The notes under the pieces: model-generated | Seen by the model: the letters and a program-made list of their open reading frames with translations, nothing else | Database searches by the model: none | Told to the model about the DNA's origin: nothing | Source: Lathyrus oleraceus | Taxonomy: Eukaryota; Streptophyta; Magnoliopsida; Fabales; Fabaceae | DNA length: 64,000 nt | Direction of reading: 5' to 3' | Assembly (NCBI RefSeq): GCF_024323335.1 | Contig: NC_066581.1 | Location: 441,651,816 to 441,715,815, forward strand | Program-made: the position numbers and the translations under genes | Shown: piece by piece, positions 11,278-23,236 of the stretch | Layout of the letters: every line of letters starts with the position of its first letter | How positions within the stretch are numbered: position 1 is the first letter of the stretch

Positions 11278-11820
11278 GCTAGATTTACCTTCAAGTGTAC
11301 AAATAATATGGATGAGTATGAAGCTTGCATTATGGGGCTTGAAGAGGCCATTGATATCAGAATTAAATATCTTAACGTCTATGGAGATTCAACTTTGGTT
11401 GTGAATCAGATCAAAGGTGAATGAGAGACGAATCAACCCGGTTTGTTACCATATAGAGATTATGTGAGGAGTATTTCAACTTTCTTTACAAATTTTGAGT
11501 TTCATCATATCCCTCGAGATGAGAACCGGATGGCAGACGCTCTTGCAACTCTGGCTTCAATGACTGTGGTGAAATTTTGGAATGAAGTTCCCAATTTGAC
11601 TGTGATGCGTCTTGATAGGCCACCTCATGTGTTTACTATTGAAGAAGTTAAAGATGAAAAGCCATGGTATTTTTATTTCAAATGTTTCCTCCAAAGTCAA
11701 ATATACCCGCCTGGGGCATCCTTGAAAGATAAGAGCACTTTGAGAAGATTAGTTGACAATTTTTACCTGAATGGTGATGTGCTTTATAAGAGAAACTTCG
11801 ATATGGTTTTGCTCAAATGA
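11278..11820 (+). pseudogene. Ogre second (archaeal-type) RNase H, 3' part, plus linker
   Basis: The frame from 11278 has the RNase H motifs MDEYEACIMGLEEAI (with the catalytic Glu), VYGDSTLVVNQIKGE (catalytic Asp) and HIPRDENRMADALA (end motif). These match the extra archaeal-type RNase H of Tat/Ogre elements. A TGA at 11422-11424 stands where Trp is expected, and TGA at 11818-11820 ends the block before integrase. The N-terminal part is lost with the RT deletion. A linker (NLTVMRLDRPPHVF and following) leads to integrase in the same frame. Confidence 0.8.
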
Positions 11821-12914
11821 GTGGATAGACACAAAGCAGACTTATTGATAACTGAAGTCCATGAGGGTTCCTTTGGTACTCATTCCAATGGACATGATAT
11901 GGCAAAGAAGATGTTGAGAGGAAGTTACTATTGGTTGGAAATGGAATCTGACTATTGCAAGTTTGTGAAGAAATGCCACAAGTGTCAAATTTATGCAGAT
12001 AAGATTCATGTTCCTCCAACACTGTTGAATGTCATTTCCTCTCCATGGCCCTTCTCCATGTGGGGAATTGATATGATTGGTATCATTGAACCCAAAGCTT
12101 TGAACGAACATCGTTTCATTCTGGTGGTTACTGATTATTCACAAAGCGGGTTGAAGCGGCATCATACGCAAACGTAACCAAGGATGTTGTTGTAAGGTTT
12201 ATCGAGAATCAGATTATATGCCATTATGGTGTGCCAAGTAAGATCATTATTGATAATCGATCTAACTTGAACAATAATATGGTGGAAGCACTTTGCAAAG
12301 ACTTCAAGATTGTACATCATAATTCTTCTCCCTACAGACCTAAGATGAATGAGGTTGTTGAAGCTAGAAATAAGAACATCAAGAAGATCATTCAGAAAAT
12401 GGTTGTGACATACAAAAATTGGCATGAGATGCTCCCATTTGCTTTGCATGGGTACCGTACATCCGTCCGCACTTCAACTGGGGCAACCCCTTTCTCTCTT
12501 GTTTACGCTATCGAAGTTTTGCTCCCAATAGAGGTTGAGATCTCGTCATTGTGTGTCTTGATGGAAGCCAAATTGACAGAAGAGGTTGAATGGTGCCAAA
12601 CCAGATATGATCAGTTGAATTTGGTAAAAAAGAAGAGGTTGAATGCCATGTGTCATGGTCAGTTATATCAGCAAAGACTGAATAAGGCATTTGATAAGAA
12701 GGTCAGGCCTCGTGTGTTTAGAGAAGGTGACCTCGTGCTCAAGAAGATTTTATCTTTCAAACTTGATGCTAGGGGTAAATGGACTCCTAATTATGAAGAC
12801 ACATGTGTTGTTAAGAGAGCCTTTTTAGACGGTGCATCAATTCTTACAACTACAGATGGTGAAGAGTTCACTCGTCCTATGAATTCCTATGCAGTCAAGA
12901 ACTACTTTGCCTAA
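11821..12914 (+). pseudogene. Ogre integrase, frameshifted
   Basis: The zinc-binding region shows the His-Cys arrangement ending CHKCQ (about 11970-11990). The catalytic core follows with Asp in VVTDYS and a second Asp in IIDNRSN (about 12244-12260), and Glu in VVEARNKNIKKI (about 12354-12385). The C-terminal region (FREGDLVLKKIL and WTPNYED) ends with TAA at 12912-12914. A frameshift at about 12140-12150 breaks the core between the two Asp residues. In the second Asp motif the usual Gly is Arg. Confidence 0.85.
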
Positions 12915-15883
12915 AAAGAAAAGAACAACTCGCTAAGTTGAAAACCCGAAAGGGAGGCTTAAGCAAAAGTGAGCGTCTCGGTGGATTCAAAACCCGAAAG
13001 GGCGATGCAAGAAAAAATTAGAGACATAAAACATAAAATTTATCTCGGTAGATTGAGTACCCCACCTCGGGGCAATCTAGGCAAAAATTAGGGATTATGG
13101 CAAGTAACTGCATTCGGTTAGTCCCAATCATGGAGGCAATTATGAGTAGGTCGTTCGGTTCTGATTCGTTATTCTCAACCGAAGCCAAGAGCACAATGGA
13201 TGTTGAAGCTGATAGGGAGAGTATTGATCATTGTATTCAATGTAGCCTTTTTCCATGTAAATTACCATTTTCAATTTTTGTAAAGATCTATGGAGTCTTG
13301 TCATTTACAGACTACCATTATATTGAATTTGTATGGTGATAATTTTGAAATAAATTAATGAATAAAAATTATTTTTCTTAAAATAATAAAAACAATCACA
13401 TTAAGAATAATCGATTTCAGCAAGGAATATCAACAAAAATCTCAACCGAAGTCCTAAAGTGTGAAGCATTGTTGGTCTTCCCCAAGCAGTTGGTTTGGTA
13501 ACCTTTTCCTCAGCAATAGTTCGTCAGTCATCCCCAGCTGAGTTGGTGGGTCACATCCCCTGTGGAGTTGAGCTGATAATTGATTCCTTTTGCAAATCCA
13601 TATTCCCCAGTTGTGGTGCTCCTGTTGAGATCCTCCAGTTTGTGGTTGGACTCTGGAGATCCGAAACCTTTATTTGGTTTCCATTAGCATATTTATGTTG
13701 CATAACTTTGGCAGTTTCCCCTTTGTGTGAATCAGATCCGGTTATCTTTTCCTTGGAATTGGTTTATTTTGCAATTTCCAAGAAACATTTGATGATTTGT
13801 AAGGAATGTGATGATCTTGTTCATAACATCCTTAGAAATTTTCTCAGATCCTCGTGCGGAGTGTTACCTCTTATGTCCCCCGGCAGAGTTCATCTTCTGA
13901 AATGAAGATCCTTGTTCCCGGCAATTTTGGATCCTGAGCAGTATTTGTCTTTATCCCCTGCAAGGTTGTTTCCCATTTGATATGATGTTGAACTATGATT
14001 CCCCACAGTGTTGACGATTTGGATTCTCACCAGACCCTCTCTCTATCCTCGACACATATGTTTATTTATCATTCAACAGTGCTCTCTCTCCCCGTAGAGT
14101 TTGATGTGATTAGTCGGAAGCATGTTCTCCATGACTTTCCCCAGCCATAAATGATTTATGCATAGCTTGATGATTTATTTTCATCCCCGTCATTTTCTCC
14201 AGTTGGTGTTTCCATCTTGTAGAGATTAGCCGAGTGTTGTAGCAGTGATTCAAATCTTTGTTGTTTGTATCCTTTTTGTTGTTTCATAGACATAACTATT
14301 ATCATATACATACATGTTCATGCATAAAACTCAACATCATATATTTCATTATGCATTTCATTGCATTTGATTTTGTTATTCTGGTCCCCTGCTTTGGTGA
14401 TATTTATTTACCCGTGCAGATTCGGTGTGTTTGTTCTCCTTCAATTGTAGAGTGCCAGGCCCTTCAACAGAAAGAGTTTAACCATTCTCATTTCCCCACT
14501 GAGTTACTTCCTCGTGGATGATTATTGTTTCAATTTCCTCCCCGGTTAATTATCTGGATGGAACCACTCCCCTTGAGTTATATCCTCATTGGGTTGAATC
14601 TTTGTTTGACCGTTTCTTTCTAGTTATTACCTAGATAGACTTTTTTGGTCCCTTGAGAGTCGATTACCCAGTAACCGGTAATATTCTTCTCAATTCTTGA
14701 GTACTTTACTTTTGCCTAATACCCGGTAAATGTAATTTACTTCCTTTGTTTTCCTCAGCAGATTTTTTTTCACATTTCCCTCAGGAAGTATATCCTTGAT
14801 ATGTTCATCCTAAACGGTGAAAGATATTCTCCCTTTTGTGGTTTTCTACCCAGTAAAAAGGTAGTTGTAATCCCTACTTTTATTCCCCATAGAGTTAATC
14901 CTTAATATGTTCATCTTAATCGATGACATATTTTCTCCTCTTAAGTGGTCTTCTGCCCAGTAACTGGTAGATAGAAATCCTACTTTTTCTTTGAGTTCAT
15001 CCTTGATATGTTTACCTTAACTGGTGACGAATTTTCTCTCTTTGGTATTCTATCCAGTAATTGATAGATATAATTCCTATTTTCTCCCCGACAGTCTATC
15101 CTTGATATGTTCATCCTAACAGATGACATATATTCTTCCTTTGAGTTATCCTTGATATGTTCACTTTAAGCGGTGAAGGATATTCTCTCCTTTTGGTCTA
15201 CTACCCAGTAACCGGTAGTTGTAAATCCTATTTGATATTTCCCCCAACAGGTTATTATTACCCAGTAACAGGTAATGAATACACCTCTTTCTCCCCAGGA
15301 GTCATCCTTGATATGTTTACTCTAACCGGTAACGGATGTCCCTCTATCAGAGTATATTATCTTCCTACCCAGTAACCAGTAATAGATAATCTCCGGTACT
15401 CATGTGTTGAAGATCATTCTTACCCAATTGAGTTTGAGTGTGTATTCCCTCAGTGCAATCACCTTTTCCTATTTGGTCAGAGTATTTCAACTTCGTTCTG
15501 ATTTACCCGCTTCCCCTGCAGATTTTACCTTATCCCCGACCGGGTTCTTCCATTGATTTATTTTCATGGAAATCCCCCTCGTGTCCCCAACAATTTTTAA
15601 GGCGTAGCCTGGCCTACACACAACTTCTTATCCCCTCAGAGTCTTTGTCTCCCCAATGAGTGTTCCTTATGGAATGCATTATACTCTCGTGGACTTTCAG
15701 TCTCTCCAAATTCTTTTTTCTTTCTGGCAATATATTCCCCACAAAAGTTATTTTAACATTCATATCATATGTATCATGAGGTCTCTTAGGGACCAAAATT
15801 TATTTCTATGTGTTGTTATTTAAGTCCATTCTACTGAGTTGATACGAAGATTTTAACCTTCACATCCTCAGTTAGAATGTCCT
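12915..15883 (+). other. Ogre 3' untranslated region
   Basis: About 3 kb without a supported gene. It starts with repeated AAACCCGAAAGGG blocks at about 12940-13000 and continues as T-rich sequence with many CCCC and CCAG clusters. Frames of 80-136 codons here (for example 13495-13905) have no recognisable domain. A related sequence precedes the Ogre LTR at 44741. Confidence 0.7.
14660..15390 (+). repeat. Tandem ~100-bp repeats in the Ogre 3' UTR
   Basis: Two alternating motifs recur. One is TCCTTGATATGTT (about 14793, 15001, 15099, 15148, 15305, and a variant at about 14894). The other is CCCAGTAAC with GGTA nearby (about 14668, 14853, 14955, 15053, 15207, 15250, 15367). Spacing is about 50-150 bp and the units are diverged. 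Several carry the short dyad ACCGGT. Confidence 0.8.
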
Positions 15884-15897
15884 TAAATAGGGTCAGC
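15884..15897 (+). other. Ogre polypurine tract (decayed)
   Basis: AAATAGGGTCAGC lies directly before the LTR start. The paralogous site at 44728-44740 reads AAATAGGGGAAGC, a better purine run, so this copy has point changes. Confidence 0.65.
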
Positions 15898-18800
15898 TAT
15901 AAGACCCTAATTTTGATCCTAATATCCCTCATGTTATCTCATCATATGCATTGGCTTTGGGATCACACCTTGGCATCCTCCTTACCCCTCATTCATTGGG
16001 TTTGCATTGGGAGAGATCATCAAGCATATTTGGCTATATCATACTTTTTTTTCTTTTTTTACTAACCCAAATACCAAAAATGTGTCAATATATAATTTAC
16101 TTCTTTTGTAGGTAGTGTGCGCGTTCACCTATGCCGCATCAAGCTCACCTCTAGGGTTTGTGACCCTCAATGCAAGGATATCAGTCAAGAGATGGCTCAA
16201 ATTTACTCTAGACATCATATAAGGATCCCCATGATCTCTCTTTATCATTTTGATCAAGAATTCATCAAGAGTTGGAAGCTTGTTTGCCTTGGAAGCCCAA
16301 ATTCATCTGAGTATCTTGTATGACTTCCTCAACAAGTTTCTTCAACATTTGATCAAATATATCAAGGGATACTTCATATTATATCACCTTGTACATATAT
16401 GATCCTCCATGAGTCCAAAAGATCAAGATAACTTCAAGTTTGCAAGTTGGTTAATGGTGGTTGACCAAAGAAAGTCAACTAGTCAAAATTGGGGTTCCCT
16501 AGACCCTATCTCCCACAATTTTTGTCATATGATAATAATTAAAAGATCAAAGTTACTCCTTATTACATTAAAAATAACTTTCATGTGGAGGTAAATATCT
16601 AGTTTTACTTGTAAAGTAATTTTTTACGGTGAACTATTAGAGGTCATTTTGTTTGAACCCTAGTTAAGAGATCAACTTCCAAGGACCATAACTTGCTCAA
16701 TTTTTATGAGATGAAGGACATTAAAGTTTCATTATCAAATTCAATATGTCCTATCCAACTTTTTTTCTTTGATAAAATTCAAATTCAACTTGAAAATGCA
16801 TGTGCCAAGAGGAAACATTATAGGTCACTTTGGGTCATTACCATTGAACAAGAGTTTTTCCTCAAATTCTAAAATTCATAACTCCTTCATGCCAAATCCA
16901 AATGAGGTCAAATTTGTGACCAAATGTAATAGGTTTTAAATACCTACAAATTTGATGAAGGAATAGTTTCCATTTTAAGCCAATAGCAAAAGGTATTCAA
17001 GGTGGAAGAAGTGAACATTTGGCTTGGTACTTAGAAAATTTTCATTTATGTTAGATTTTCCAAACTGCCACCTCAAAATTCATCATGATCCAAGATTCAA
17101 ATGGAAAAGTATTCAACATGAAAGTTGTTCCCCTTGATCTCACCTTTCTAAAAAGTCCAGGATCATCTCATTTGGACCAATATTAATGGACTTGCGCATG
17201 TATTTTTTAGAATGTTCCATTTGCTAAGATTTATGGTTAACATTCATTTACTTTATGCATGGTAGTGTGACATCATTTCAGGTAGGATAACACAAAATTA
17301 TGGATCATTTGGAATCATTGGATGGGCCTATCACACGCCCATGCATCCATGCATGTGAGATTTTTATTTTTGGTATTTTGAATGAAGTGTGTGGAAAGCA
17401 AATGCATAGCCTATAAATAAGACCCCTCATGCTCAGAATTGGGGACACCTTGCCCAAGCTTTGAACCTGCAATCCTAACCCTCACCATTAGAGGAAAAAC
17501 TTGAAGGTTTTCAATTGAATATCGAGTTTCAATTTCACTTCAGTTTTGAAGTTGAAACTCCAAGAATCCAAGCCTTTCTTTGATCTAATTCAACTCTTGC
17601 AATATTCTGAAGTCAAGCCAAGGCCAATTGGAAGCAAGATCAAGCAAGATTCAAGCTCCCTCGAAGGTGAATTTTCATATACTTCATCTCTTCGATTCTC
17701 TCTCAATTCTTCACCATTCTCTTTGATTTTTGGTTGGCTTAAGTCCTACAAATGTAGGCAAACAAGATTGAGTTGCTTTGAGGTCAAATTGAAGCAACTC
17801 AATTAATGATCCTCAAAATTCAAATCCCTATATCTTTTGATATACCTGGAATTGGAGAAAATTGAGGTCGGATTCGAGATCCTTAGAATTTTCTCTTTGA
17901 AATAATGTCCTTGTTTTTCATTTCCCATTGAGATCAAGTTGGACCAGTCCGGTGAAGGTCACTGGAGAAGATGACCGGAGCCCTAGCTCCGGTGGTGTGT
18001 TGGCACACCTCCCGGCCATCTGATCATGTTTGGACGTTTGAATCTGAGCCATTCTTCCTGATTACCACGTGTGTAGACGCGTTGACTGTAGAACAAGATG
18101 GAAGCGCCTGCTTGGCCATCAGATCTACCACCTCAATTAATGAGGAAGATCTGATGGCCCTTGTTTTTTCTAATTTCTTTTTATTTTCTGAATTTTCATT
18201 TAATCCTTTTATTTTGTTTAATTCATAGAAATTTCATTTTAAATCCAAAAAATATGGGACTTTCACCAAAAATCTTTAAATATTTTTCTCCTCCATATTC
18301 TAAATTAAAATTATATTTTGGATTAATTTTGATAGTTTTCATGAATTAAATATTTTTGTGCATATTTTTAATTGTTTAAAAATACTTCTGACTTTTTTTG
18401 AAATAGTGAATTTTTTTGTCTAATGTCCTTTGACCTTATTTGACCTAGGATAAATCCCTTGGCCATTTATTTGGTGTTTTGAAGGGATTTTAGGTTTTTG
18501 ACCAAATTAAAATGTATTTTAATTCACTTGTAATTGGATTTTTAATTGATTAAATGTTTAAAAATATTGTTTAGCCATTTTTATGGTCTTGTGATTTTTG
18601 ACTTTCTGTTTGGGCATTGGTCAAGGTTGATTTGACTTTTGTTGGATCAAAACCATTGGATTTAGGGGATTGATGAAATGTACATTTCATCTCCCAAAAT
18701 GAATGGATGGTTTTAACTTGATAAAATCCTCCCTTGATCAATTTGTGTTTTTATCTTCCCCTCCCTCTTCATCTTTATCCTTATTCTTTCCCATTCCCTC

Positions 18801-19223
18801 ATTTAACCAATGAAATCTCTAATGTCTTAAGGCTAATTAGTTCATCAATGACCTTGTGTCAGATGAACCAATACAAGTATGACTGAGATAGGTCCCTCGC
18901 TCGTTATTTTTTCTTTTAGTGTGTGGTATGTTTTAAGAGTTTGGCTCTTCATACCAAATCTCTAACTTGCATTAACACCTAAATTTTTATTGCTCGGCCT
19001 CAGATAGTTGTGACTTCTACATAAGTTAAATTATGATTGCTTAAGTGAGTTTGTAAGTCTCCCATTCTTCATGGTATTGTATGGAGACTTGACCTTTTTT
19101 CCTTTCATGAGAGCTAGTGGAATACTTGTTGAATTATCCAAGTTGGAGCCCTTCTCATGGAAGATGTCATGGTTTAAGGATTCATACTTGTGAATGAATG
19201 GTTGAGTGTTCTCCAAAGAATGA
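15898..19223 (+). mobile_element. Ogre LTR, 5' ~3.3 kb, left palindrome arm
   Basis: It starts right after the PPT as the 3' LTR of the element to its left. The normal TG is TA, a C-to-T type change. It is cut about 200 bp after the CCTCAGATAG landmark (19001), so roughly the last 1.5 kb of a full LTR is missing and the inverted copy follows. Relative to the right arm it lacks about 40 bp near 19040. Confidence 0.88.
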
Positions 19224-19238
19224 CTTAATCAGAACGAT

Positions 19239-22200
19239 TCATTCTTTGGAGAACACTCAACCATTCATTCACAAGTATGAATCCTTGAACCAAGACATCA
19301 TCCATGATAAGGGGTTCAACTTGGGTGATTCAACAAGTATGCTAATAGCTCTTAGGAAAGGAAAAAAGGTTAAGTCTTCACACAATACCATGAAGAATGG
19401 GAGACTTACAATCTCATTGACTAGAATGATATACCTTTCTGATCAAACTTAGCTTTATGTTAAGCAATCGTAATTGGACTTATGTAGAAGTCACAACTAT
19501 CTGAGGTCGGGAAATAAAAATATACATGTTAATGCATGTTAGAGATTTGGTACAAAGAACCAAACTCCTGAAACATACAACAAACTAAAAGAAATAGCGG
19601 GATGACCTATGTCAGTCTGGCTCATGTTGATTCATCTGACACAAGGTTATTAATGAATCAACTAGCATTAGACATGAATAAATTTTGTTGTTCAATGATG
19701 GATTGGGGAAGAATATGGATGAAGATGAAGAGGGAACGGGAGATAGTAACCCAAATTGATCACATGAGGAATTTCATCTGATCAATATTATCCATTCATT
19801 TTGGAATATGAAATGTACATTTCATCAATCCCCTAAATCCAATAGTATTGGTCAAACAGAAGTCAAATCAACCATGTACAAGGCCAATCAGAAAGTCAAC
19901 CATCGCAAGACTAAAAAAATGGCTCAACACAATTTTCAAGCAATTATTCAATTAAAAATTAAATTAAAAATTAAATTAAAAATGATTTAAAATGCATTTT
20001 AAATTGGACAAAACCTTAAATCTCTTCAAAACACCAAATAAATGGCCAAGGGATTTATCCTAGGTCAAACAAAGTCAAAGGACCTTACACAAAAAATTTC
20101 ACAATTTTTGGAATGTCAGAAGTATATTAAAAATATTTAAAACAAGTCAAAAATTATTTAATTCATGAAACATATCAAAATTAATCCAAAAAATGATTTT
20201 AATTCAAAATATGGAAGAGGAAAATATTTAAAGATTTTTGATGAAAGTCCCATATATTTTGGATTAAAAATGAATTTAATATGAATTAAACAAAGTAAAT
20301 GGATTAAATGAAAAATCATAATTAAAATACAAAATATAAAAAACGAAGGCCATCAGATCTCCCTCATTAATTGAGGTGGCAAATTTGATGGCCAAGCGTG
20401 TATCATCCACCATAGTCCATAGTCAACGCGCATGTACAAGTGGTAATTAGAATCAACGGACCATATTAGAACGTGGACTCAAGATCAAATGGTTGGAACC
20501 TCGCCAACACATCACCAGAGCCCTAGCTCCGGTTGTCTTCTCTGGTGGACCTCACAGGACTGGTCCACCCTTAACCATTTAGAAAATGAAAAATGAGGAC
20601 ACATTTTAAAGAGAAAAACCTCAGGAGCTTGAATCTCGCCTCAATTTTGTTCAATTCCAAATATATTGAGAGATATGAGGAATTGGATTTTGAGGTACAC
20701 GATCTGAGTTGCTTCAATTTGACCTCAAAGCAACTCAATCTGGTTGCCTACATTGGTAGGACTTTAGACAACCAATAATAAAAAAGAGAATAGAGAAGAA
20801 TTGAGTGAGAATCAAAGGCTTGAATTTTGGAAAAATCACCTTCCGGTAGCAGTGATTAGGCTTGATCTCAATGTGAATCCAATTGGTTCTTCCTCCTTAT
20901 GCTCGCAGTGATCAATTGAGATGAAAATGGCAATGAATCCTCGGAGTTTGAATCCCAAAACAGAAGGAGAAATTCAAACTCAATTTCAAAGAAATCATTA
21001 AGGAATTATATGGAGTAGGGTTCTGAGTTAGCTTGGCAAGGCTTGAGCCGGGTGTGTGTTATTCTTGAAGTGATGCACTTGTATTTATAGGCTATGGAAT
21101 TCAGTTTTGCACCATTCCAAAAATTATCAAAAATAGAAACATTTATGCATGGGTGCATGGAAATTTAATTAGGCCCAACCAATGATGCAATCCACTTCCA
21201 ATTCGTGCACATTTGGTACTGAAGTCATCACAGGGAAGCATGCAAAAAGAATTAATCATTTGAGTGCAAAAGTTGCCAAAACAAACCCAACAAAGGAACC
21301 ATGCGCAAGTCCCTCAATTCTTATCCAAATGAAGTGATATTAGATGATTTGGAAAGGCGACATCAATGGGAACAACTTTTATGTTGAACACTTTTGCATT
21401 TGGAGCTTGGATCATGATGAATTTTGAGGTGGAAGTTTGAGAAATGAAACATAGTTGAAAATGTTCTAAGTACCAAGTCAAATGACCACTTCTTTCACCT
21501 TTAATAACTTTTTCTATGAGCTTCAAATGAAAATGGTTTATTCACCAAAGTTGTAGATATTTCAGTCCACTTAAATTGGGTCACAAATTTGACACCATTT
21601 GGAATAGACATGAGGGATTTATGGATTTTAGAAGTTGAGGAAAATTGCTTGTTCAGTGGTAATGGCCCAAAATGACCTATAATGTTTCATCTTGGAACAT
21701 GCCCTTGCAAGTTGAGTTTGACATTTATCAAAGAAAAAAAGTTGGAGAAGACATCGTGAAATTGATCATGAAAATTTTATGGTCTTCATATATTAAACAT
21801 TTATCAAGTTGCGGTCCTTGGAAGTTGACCTCATAACTAGGGCATTGATAAAATGACATTATAATTTTTCACCAGAAAAAATGACTTTCCAGGACAAACT
21901 AGCTTTTGATTCCAACATGAAAGTTGTTTGGAATGTCATAAGGAGTAACCTTTATCTTGTAATAATTTTTATATGACAAAAGTTGTAGGAGATAGGGTCT
22001 AGGGAACCCTAGTTTTGACCAATTGACTTTCTCTGGTCAACTTCTTTGAACCAACTTGAAAACTTGAAGTTCTATTGATCTTTGGGACTCATGGAGGATC
22101 ATATATGCTTGATATGATGTATAATAAAGGATCCTTTGATATCGTTTACCAATTGTTGAAGAAACTTGTTGAGGAAGTCACACAAGATACCTAGATGAAT

Positions 22201-22603
22201 CAGGACTTCTAAGGCAAACGAGCTCCAAACTCTTGATGAATTCTTGATCAAATTGGAAAATTAAGAACATGGGGATCCATACATGATGTTTTGAACCAAT
22301 ATGTACCATTTTTGGATTGATCTCTCTGCATTGAGGTCCTCAATCTCTAGTTACGAGCTTGATAGGGCACAAATGGATGTATACACTACCTACAAAAGGA
22401 ACAAAGACACACATACATATTTTTTTTATTTTGATTAGTAAACAAAATAAAATAAAGTATGATACAATCAAATTTTCTTGGTGATCTCTCCCAATACAAA
22501 CCCAATGAATGATGGGTAAGGAGGATGCCAAGGTGTGATCCCAAAGTCAAATCAAATGATGAGATAGCATGAGGGGTCTAAGGGTCAAAATTGGGGTATT
22601 ACA
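19239..22603 (-). mobile_element. Ogre LTR, 5' ~3.3 kb, right palindrome arm, inverted
   Basis: Reverse complement of the left arm, ending outward at 22603 with the LTR start. No PPT or Ogre 3' UTR lies beyond it, so the flank at 22604 is either target DNA or unrelated sequence. It keeps a short segment near 19410-19460 that the left arm has lost. Confidence 0.88.
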
Positions 22604-22859
22604 CCATGTTTTGAGCCTCAATCATTGCAGATACACCATTTAATTTTTGTTTTAGGGTTGATATATCGTTCTTGTTCATCTGAAATACTCCATACTTAGA
22701 GCCAATCAATGGCACGTGAGTGTGAGGGAGGCAACGATGATCCACGAGTAAGTGGAATCCATGGTTGATTCCACTTAAAACTTCGAATTACAGAAGTTTG
22801 ATTTTCATATTCCAAGGTTGAAGACGATAATGGTGGTCGTTGCTCTCCGAATTTTCCAT
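22604..22859 (-). pseudogene. Possible coding relic of unknown origin, cut by the LTR
   Basis: On the minus strand an ATG at 22859-22857 opens a frame of about 85 codons interrupted once by TAA (22790-22788) and running into the inverted LTR at 22603. The product would be hydrophilic and end in a helical stretch (ISTLKQKLNGVSAMIEAQN). I do not recognise it. It could be a first exon of a host gene, part of another retroelement gag, or chance. Confidence 0.25.
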
Positions 22860-22927
22860 TTCATTCTAAAATTTAAAAAAAAAATGCTTGGCACATTTCT
22901 ATTAATTGGTTGAGCTAACTTTGCCTC

Positions 22928-22951
22928 TGTGTGTGTGTGTGTGTGTGTGTG
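22928..22951 (+). repeat. (TG)12 microsatellite
   Basis: Uninterrupted TG dinucleotide run of 24 bp. Confidence 0.95.
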
Positions 22952-23109
22952 CATTGGTTAATGTGCGTGTTTTGTGTTCCCCATGATTGGAACTTCTATC
23001 ATGTATACCAAATTGAAGTGATCAGAGAAAAGGGTCGTGGTTAGTCCACTTCTTATTTTCAACTTAGTTATTTTATTTATTTTCATCAGCGCGTTAATTA
23101 TCAACCAAG

Positions 23110-23180
23110 CACGCTTGGCCCAGTGGTAAATCCTTTGGCCCATGACCTCAGGGTCAAGGGTTTAACCCCTGGCGCCCCCT
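23110..23180 (+). repeat. tRNA-like sequence, possible SINE head
   Basis: An A box TGGCCCAGTGG at 23116-23126 and a B box GGTTTAACCCC at 23159-23169 (one change, C to T, from the consensus) lie 32 bp apart, the spacing of a tRNA gene. The acceptor arms do not pair well and T-rich sequence follows. A tRNA-derived SINE head or a tRNA pseudogene fits better than a working tRNA gene. Confidence 0.45.
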
Positions 23181-23236
23181 TTGTTCATTTTCCGCACCAT
23201 TTTTCTTTTATATGTTCTTTTTATTTATTTTCTTCA

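Larger units (their letters stand above)
15898..22603. repeat. Giant inverted repeat of two truncated Ogre LTRs
   Basis: The left arm 15898-19223 (+) and right arm 19239-22603 (-) are reverse complements over their whole length, with a 15-nt loop (19224-19238). Near the centre, 22 bp (GTTGAGTGTTCTCCAAAGAA and the next TG) match perfectly on both sides. The outer ends are the LTR starts: TATAAGACCC on the left and the reverse complement of TGTAATACCC on the right. The arms differ by many scattered substitutions and small indels, so they are not a trivially mirrored read. Confidence 0.93.

Noticed and set aside
13495..13905. A 136-codon open frame in the Ogre 3' UTR
   Set aside because: No recognisable domain, lies in a repeat-rich untranslated region, and the equivalent region is noncoding in related elements.
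15898..22603. Palindrome as a pure sequencing or assembly mirror artefact
   Set aside because: The arms differ at many positions and by private indels (for example near 19040 and 19430), which a mirrored read would not show; an artefact cannot be fully excluded without reads.
23110..23180. Functional tRNA gene
   Set aside because: Boxes are good, but the acceptor stem does not pair and the B box has a substitution.
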